From Candidatus Omnitrophota bacterium (GTDB taxonomy: Bacteria; Omnitrophota; Omnitrophia; Omnitrophales; JACROU01): a stretch of DNA of 64,000 bases. Positions 60,497 to 64,000 of this stretch are shown piece by piece (position 1 is the stretch's first letter; each line of letters opens with the position of its first letter). Location of the stretch: contig JAJDCD010000023.1 of the NCBI GenBank assembly GCA_029261035.1, forward strand, positions 566,565-630,564, read 5' to 3'. The notes beneath the pieces were generated by a model. It made no database searches, was not told the DNA's origin, and was given only the letters and a program-made list of their open reading frames with translations. Position numbers and translations under genes: made by a program.

Positions 60497-63400
60497 ATGT
60501 TGGGACGAACTGGTAAGAAGATAACCGCGTATCTTATTGTCTGTGTATTTTTTCTATCTCATTTTTATTCTCCTTCACTTAGTTATGCTCAGTTATCAGT
60601 TCTTCCTATGGCTCTTCCTTCTGTAAACACCATTCAAATTAATAGTGACTTTGCTTCTTTGGTGGAGCGTTCTTCGAATCTGAAGAATAAAAAAGTAGTT
60701 ATTGCGATCCAAGATGCTCACGGTATCTTTGATGCTCAACATAATATTCAGCGAATGATCGAACAGCTACAGAATGAGCATGATTTTAAGCTCGTGGCTT
60801 TAGAAGGTGGCGTGGGAAAGAGCGACCATACTTTCTTAAGAACCTTTCCTGATAAAGAGATTAATCAACAACAATCCATGAAGTATATGAAACGAGCTGA
60901 GTTATCCGGTGGTGAGGTTGCTGCAATTATTAATCCGAAGCCTGGGATGTTTTATGGAGTTGAAAATAAGGATTTATATTTCAAGAATAGAAATTCTTAC
61001 CTTAAAGCTCTCGCGTTTAAACAAAACAATCTCCACACATTGAACTTAATCGAGAAAAAGCTAAATAAAATACGAGATAAAATTTTCCCAGAAAACTTAA
61101 AGGAATTTCACAAAAAAGAACAGATGTATTTAAAAGACCAAATGCTTTTATGGGAGTTTTTACCCATTCTGTTAGAAGAAGGAGAAAGGCAAGGGCTGCT
61201 TCTCTCAGACAGCGTTCCTAACATTGTTCGTATCTATCAAGCCATGGCAGAAGCTAAAAAGCAGGGAAAGAAAGCTCAAGAAGCCAAAGCGCAACAAAAA
61301 GAACTGATGGGAGAAATTGAAGCGAAAGCACTGTTTGAAGAAATTGATTCTATTTTAAAGACGATCAAGTCAAATCTCGTCATTGAGAGACAATCGACTA
61401 ATGAGTTGCGGCAATCTCAGATAAGAGAAATCACAACCCTTATCGACCTCTACAACCAACTCCATATTTTAAAACAATTATCCTCTTTAGAAATTTCACG
61501 AAGAGAATGGGAGTTTTTACAGAAGTCTGAGGTCGGAAGTCAGAAGTCAGAAAAACCTTTTGCCAATTTCTTAAAAGAACATGGAGAAGAAGTCCAGCTT
61601 TCGTTGAAACTAGAGCCAGCGATTCAGTTTTATGAAGATGCTATTGAAAGAGACACAGCTCTTTACCAAAATTTAATGCAAGCAATGAAAAAAGAAAATC
61701 AAGACAGAGCTATTTTAGTTGCTGGAGGTTTTCATACCGACGGAATTACAGAGTGGATGAAAAAAGAAGATGTTTCTTTTGTTGTATACACTCCAAACAT
61801 AGAGCATGTGGAGCAAGATAATCCTTATCACGAAGTAATGCAGGGGCATGTCTCTTATAAACGAAGTAGACCTTTCTCGATACAAACTATTTTAGCTACG
61901 ATGGGTTTAAACCCTGACCAGAAAACATTTCTTGAAGCTTATGCCGTAGGTGGGTTAGAAGAGGTTACTAAAGAAGCGAGAGATCTAGCACCGCAAGCAT
62001 TGTCACAAATAGAAAAAGAGTGGGGAAACAGCATTATTCGTATTGTAAAAGAAAGAAGTCTCATTGAAGCCCCTACAGAACTAATGGACCTTGTTCAAGA
62101 CGTTATAAAAACAGCAATCGAGCTTTCAAGTCCTGAAATGAAAGATGCTCGAATGGTAGAAGATTTAACTCAAGCAATGATGAGTGTTTTTGGAGAAGAT
62201 GCAGAAAAGAGAGTTGCTCAATTAGGGAGAGCTCTTAAAGACCTTTTAGAGTTCCGTAATCAACAAGGTTCAAACCTTCAACCGAATGACTTAATTAAAT
62301 TAATCGAAAACAAATTGGATGCTCGAAAGACTATCGAACAGCTATCAACAGCGAAAATTTCCGATTTACGTACTGAAGGGCTTCGTGCAACTCAAGTGGC
62401 TACATATGTCACTACCCTCAGAGACATAGCTAGAGACACGAAGCCCCCAGTACGTTTAACACAAGAACCTGTCATTCAACAAGCTGCTGACTTTTTAATA
62501 TCGACAGGAACTCAAGCCGCAGAAATTCCAGCAATCACGACAGAAGTAGCCGCAGGACTAACCGAATTCATCGAATCCACAAAACCTGAACTCACAGAAA
62601 ATTACACGACCCCACAAATCGCAGCAGCCATGGCAGAAGAACTTGAAGTCAGAAGTCAGAAGTCAGATGTAGGCCTGTCATCCCCTAATGTTTTGTCGCC
62701 TGCCCGCCGTCTTGTTGGGTGGGGGGATCCATCAGTTTCCCAAGCTGCAAGTCTTGGTCAAAATCTAAATGAACTCAAACGTAGAATTCGAGAAGATAAA
62801 ACAGATGATGATGCTATTCGTCAGTATTTATTTCTTGTTGAAAAAACACATCTGAAAGAAGGAGCTTTGAAGCGTGAAGTTATTAAAGAGTTAGATGAGT
62901 TAGGAATCACAGAAAACGCCTTTTATTATTTTGGTGATTTATCCTTAAGAGTGGCTACGCAGATAGCCAATCAAATGAATGAAGGAGTTTTATTGCAGTT
63001 GGCAGAGCAAAGTGGAATAGGCAATCAATCTGATTATATTGAAGAAGGAACTCCGTCATATATTCTTTTTGGCACACAATTTCCCAATCATATTTATATA
63101 GGCTATTCAGATTTACCCAGATACTTAGAATCTATAGCAGTCTATGATCGATTAGATAGGAAGTTAAGAGCTTTAACAACAAGTCGTCCAACTTCACCAA
63201 CAGAAGATGTTTTGTATATACAGGAAACAAAAGAAGGAGTCATAGCTTTTTATGAAGATGAAACACCCATTTTCAAAGCTATTTCTTTAAAAGATAGAAC
63301 AAAGAGAGTGCCGAATCAATATCTCGATGAAGAAACAGGAGAGATGATGGATGAGAATGAGGTCTTGTCCTCTTCAGAAGACGTTTTTGAAATCACTGTT

Positions 63401-64000
63401 TACTTTGACACAATCTCCTTAGGAGAACAAGATTTAAAACAATTTCCAAAAATATCTTTAGATGATCTTTTTAACGTGGGAGATCCCCCTATAAGCCCTC
63501 ATCAAATTCAATTTTACGGTGAAAATTATTTAGTTCAAGTACAGTTAATTCAAGGTGTGGTCAATCCTGAAGAGCGTTTTCAACCAGGCCAAAACATAGA
63601 AGAATTCTTAGAATCTCAAGCTGCTAGCTTAGGAGCAGAAGAACAGTATGAAGCATCAGAGTTACCACAGCAGTTGGATTTAAGTTGGGAAGAGTTAGAA
63701 GGAAGTTATCCGAAGTTAGTTGAAATATTTGAGGTTGAAATGTTTCATCTTCCTCCTGAAAAAAATGCAATAGCAGCATTTATAGCGTATGCAAGCAATA
63801 TAAAGGACAAAGCCCGAATAAAAGAAGTTGAGACGATGTTTGAAGAGATCGCAAAAGCGAGAGGAGGACAAGAGAGGAGAGGACAGTATTCTCAGTCTGC
63901 TTTTCGAGCCTTGAGAGAGGGGCTAGTTGTCGGAGTGAGAGAGGGAAAGATAGACGAGAAGTTATTAGAAATAGAATTTTTGACAGAAATCGCAAAAGCG
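60497..64000 (+). CDS. Giant secreted protein with TraB/ChaN-like N-terminal domain, 3' end outside window
   Basis: The frame is open without a stop from ATG 60497 to the end, 1168 codons. GAGGGG lies six bases before the ATG. A signal peptide ends near SLSYAQ (about residue 32). Residues ~70-430 form a domain with AIQDAHG (H75), VALEGGVG (E103) and LVAGGFHTD (H413), an arrangement like the TraB/ChaN/EreA group, though I cannot prove the fold. The remainder is helical, Glu/Gln-rich and of low similarity to anything I know. Two segments (342-352 and 717-747) are translated dispersed repeats. Very long secreted proteins are known from Omnitrophota. Function unknown: possibly surface or predatory. 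Confidence 0.65.
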   Translation, partial: MLGRTGKKITAYLIVCVFFLSHFYSPSLSYAQLSVLPMALPSVNTIQINSDFASLVERSSNLKNKKVVIAIQDAHGIFDAQHNIQRMIEQLQNEHDFKLVALEGGVGKSDHTFLRTFPDKEINQQQSMKYMKRAELSGGEVAAIINPKPGMFYGVENKDLYFKNRNSYLKALAFKQNNLHTLNLIEKKLNKIRDKIFPENLKEFHKKEQMYLKDQMLLWEFLPILLEEGERQGLLLSDSVPNIVRIYQAMAEAKKQGKKAQEAKAQQKELMGEIEAKALFEEIDSILKTIKSNLVIERQSTNELRQSQIREITTLIDLYNQLHILKQLSSLEISRREWEFLQKSEVGSQKSEKPFANFLKEHGEEVQLSLKLEPAIQFYEDAIERDTALYQNLMQAMKKENQDRAILVAGGFHTDGITEWMKKEDVSFVVYTPNIEHVEQDNPYHEVMQGHVSYKRSRPFSIQTILATMGLNPDQKTFLEAYAVGGLEEVTKEARDLAPQALSQIEKEWGNSIIRIVKERSLIEAPTELMDLVQDVIKTAIELSSPEMKDARMVEDLTQAMMSVFGEDAEKRVAQLGRALKDLLEFRNQQGSNLQPNDLIKLIENKLDARKTIEQLSTAKISDLRTEGLRATQVATYVTTLRDIARDTKPPVRLTQEPVIQQAADFLISTGTQAAEIPAITTEVAAGLTEFIESTKPELTENYTTPQIAAAMAEELEVRSQKSDVGLSSPNVLSPARRLVGWGDPSVSQAASLGQNLNELKRRIREDKTDDDAIRQYLFLVEKTHLKEGALKREVIKELDELGITENAFYYFGDLSLRVATQIANQMNEGVLLQLAEQSGIGNQSDYIEEGTPSYILFGTQFPNHIYIGYSDLPRYLESIAVYDRLDRKLRALTTSRPTSPTEDVLYIQETKEGVIAFYEDETPIFKAISLKDRTKRVPNQYLDEETGEMMDENEVLSSSEDVFEITVYFDTISLGEQDLKQFPKISLDDLFNVGDPPISPHQIQFYGENYLVQVQLIQGVVNPEERFQPGQNIEEFLESQAASLGAEEQYEASELPQQLDLSWEELEGSYPKLVEIFEVEMFHLPPEKNAIAAFIAYASNIKDKARIKEVETMFEEIAKARGGQERRGQYSQSAFRALREGLVVGVREGKIDEKLLEIEFLTEIAKA

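Noticed and set aside
63780-63995. Minus-strand open frame of 71 codons near the right edge
   Set aside because: Antisense to the giant gene, Leu/Ser-rich, no ribosome binding site.

Overview
The window reads as chromosomal DNA of an uncultured, AT-rich, Gram-negative-type bacterium, most likely from the PVC side of the tree, with Omnitrophota as my best guess. Grounds: an OmcB/DUF11-like lipoprotein at the left edge, outer-membrane barrels with their own signal peptides, a PPi-type PEP carboxykinase-like protein, a very long secreted protein running off the right edge, and a high load of short palindromic intergenic repeats. The phylum is an inference; no rRNA gene is present.

Layout. 1-4.7 kb: DUF11 lipoprotein (5' cut), YraQ/ArsP-type permease, uracil-DNA glycosylase-like protein, secreted metallophosphoesterase, SRPBCC protein. 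4.9-10.6 kb: PPi-PEPCK-like protein, SodC lipoprotein, an unrecognised Cys-rich secreted protein and an outer-membrane barrel. 10.7-15.9 kb: CysI-type sulfite reductase, CPA-type Na+/H+ antiporter and a GT39-like membrane protein. 15.9-19.8 kb (minus): 2-oxoacid:ferredoxin oxidoreductase KorAB between two CBS-domain proteins. 19.9-26.6 kb: PrmA and a complete MrpABCDEFG antiporter operon. 26.7-29.3 kb: Spy/CpxP-like protein, rpmG (L33), an unknown DNA-binding-like protein, Trm112-like protein and AhpC. 29.5-38.8 kb: phosphate-starvation block phoB-phoR-porin-pstS-pstC-pstA-pstB-phoU-gpmA. 39-50.3 kb: Acs, two SDR/epimerase proteins, a MerA/Lpd-like flavoprotein with a TVP38 membrane protein, DUF1223, CbiX-like chelatase, glutamine amidotransferase and GdhA. 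50.4-54.8 kb (minus): an AttEFGH-like ABC exporter with an AttH lipocalin. 55.2-60.3 kb: housekeeping genes (TrmA/RlmD family, TrmB, Bcp, PdxH, SerC, HD hydrolase). 60.5 kb to the end: one open frame of at least 1168 codons.

How it fits together. Acs and the oxidoreductase KorAB handle acetyl and 2-oxoacid carbon with ferredoxin, PPi-PEPCK would link the C3 and C4 pools, and GdhA and SerC draw 2-oxoglutarate, glutamate and 3-phosphoglycerate into amino acids. Two systems (Mrp and a CPA antiporter) exchange Na+ and H+. SodC, AhpC and Bcp indicate exposure to oxygen or peroxide. The Pho block is a classical PhoBR-Pst module with its own porin.

The most unusual material is between genes. Two copies of a bipartite hairpin element (41028-41179 and 54854-55001) keep linkers and a loop constant while their stems differ but stay complementary, which looks like an undescribed structured RNA or hairpin element. 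Several other repeat families sit at gene ends, some supplying the stop codon, and one of them also occurs in frame inside the giant protein gene. I saw no rRNA, tRNA, CRISPR array or intact transposase.
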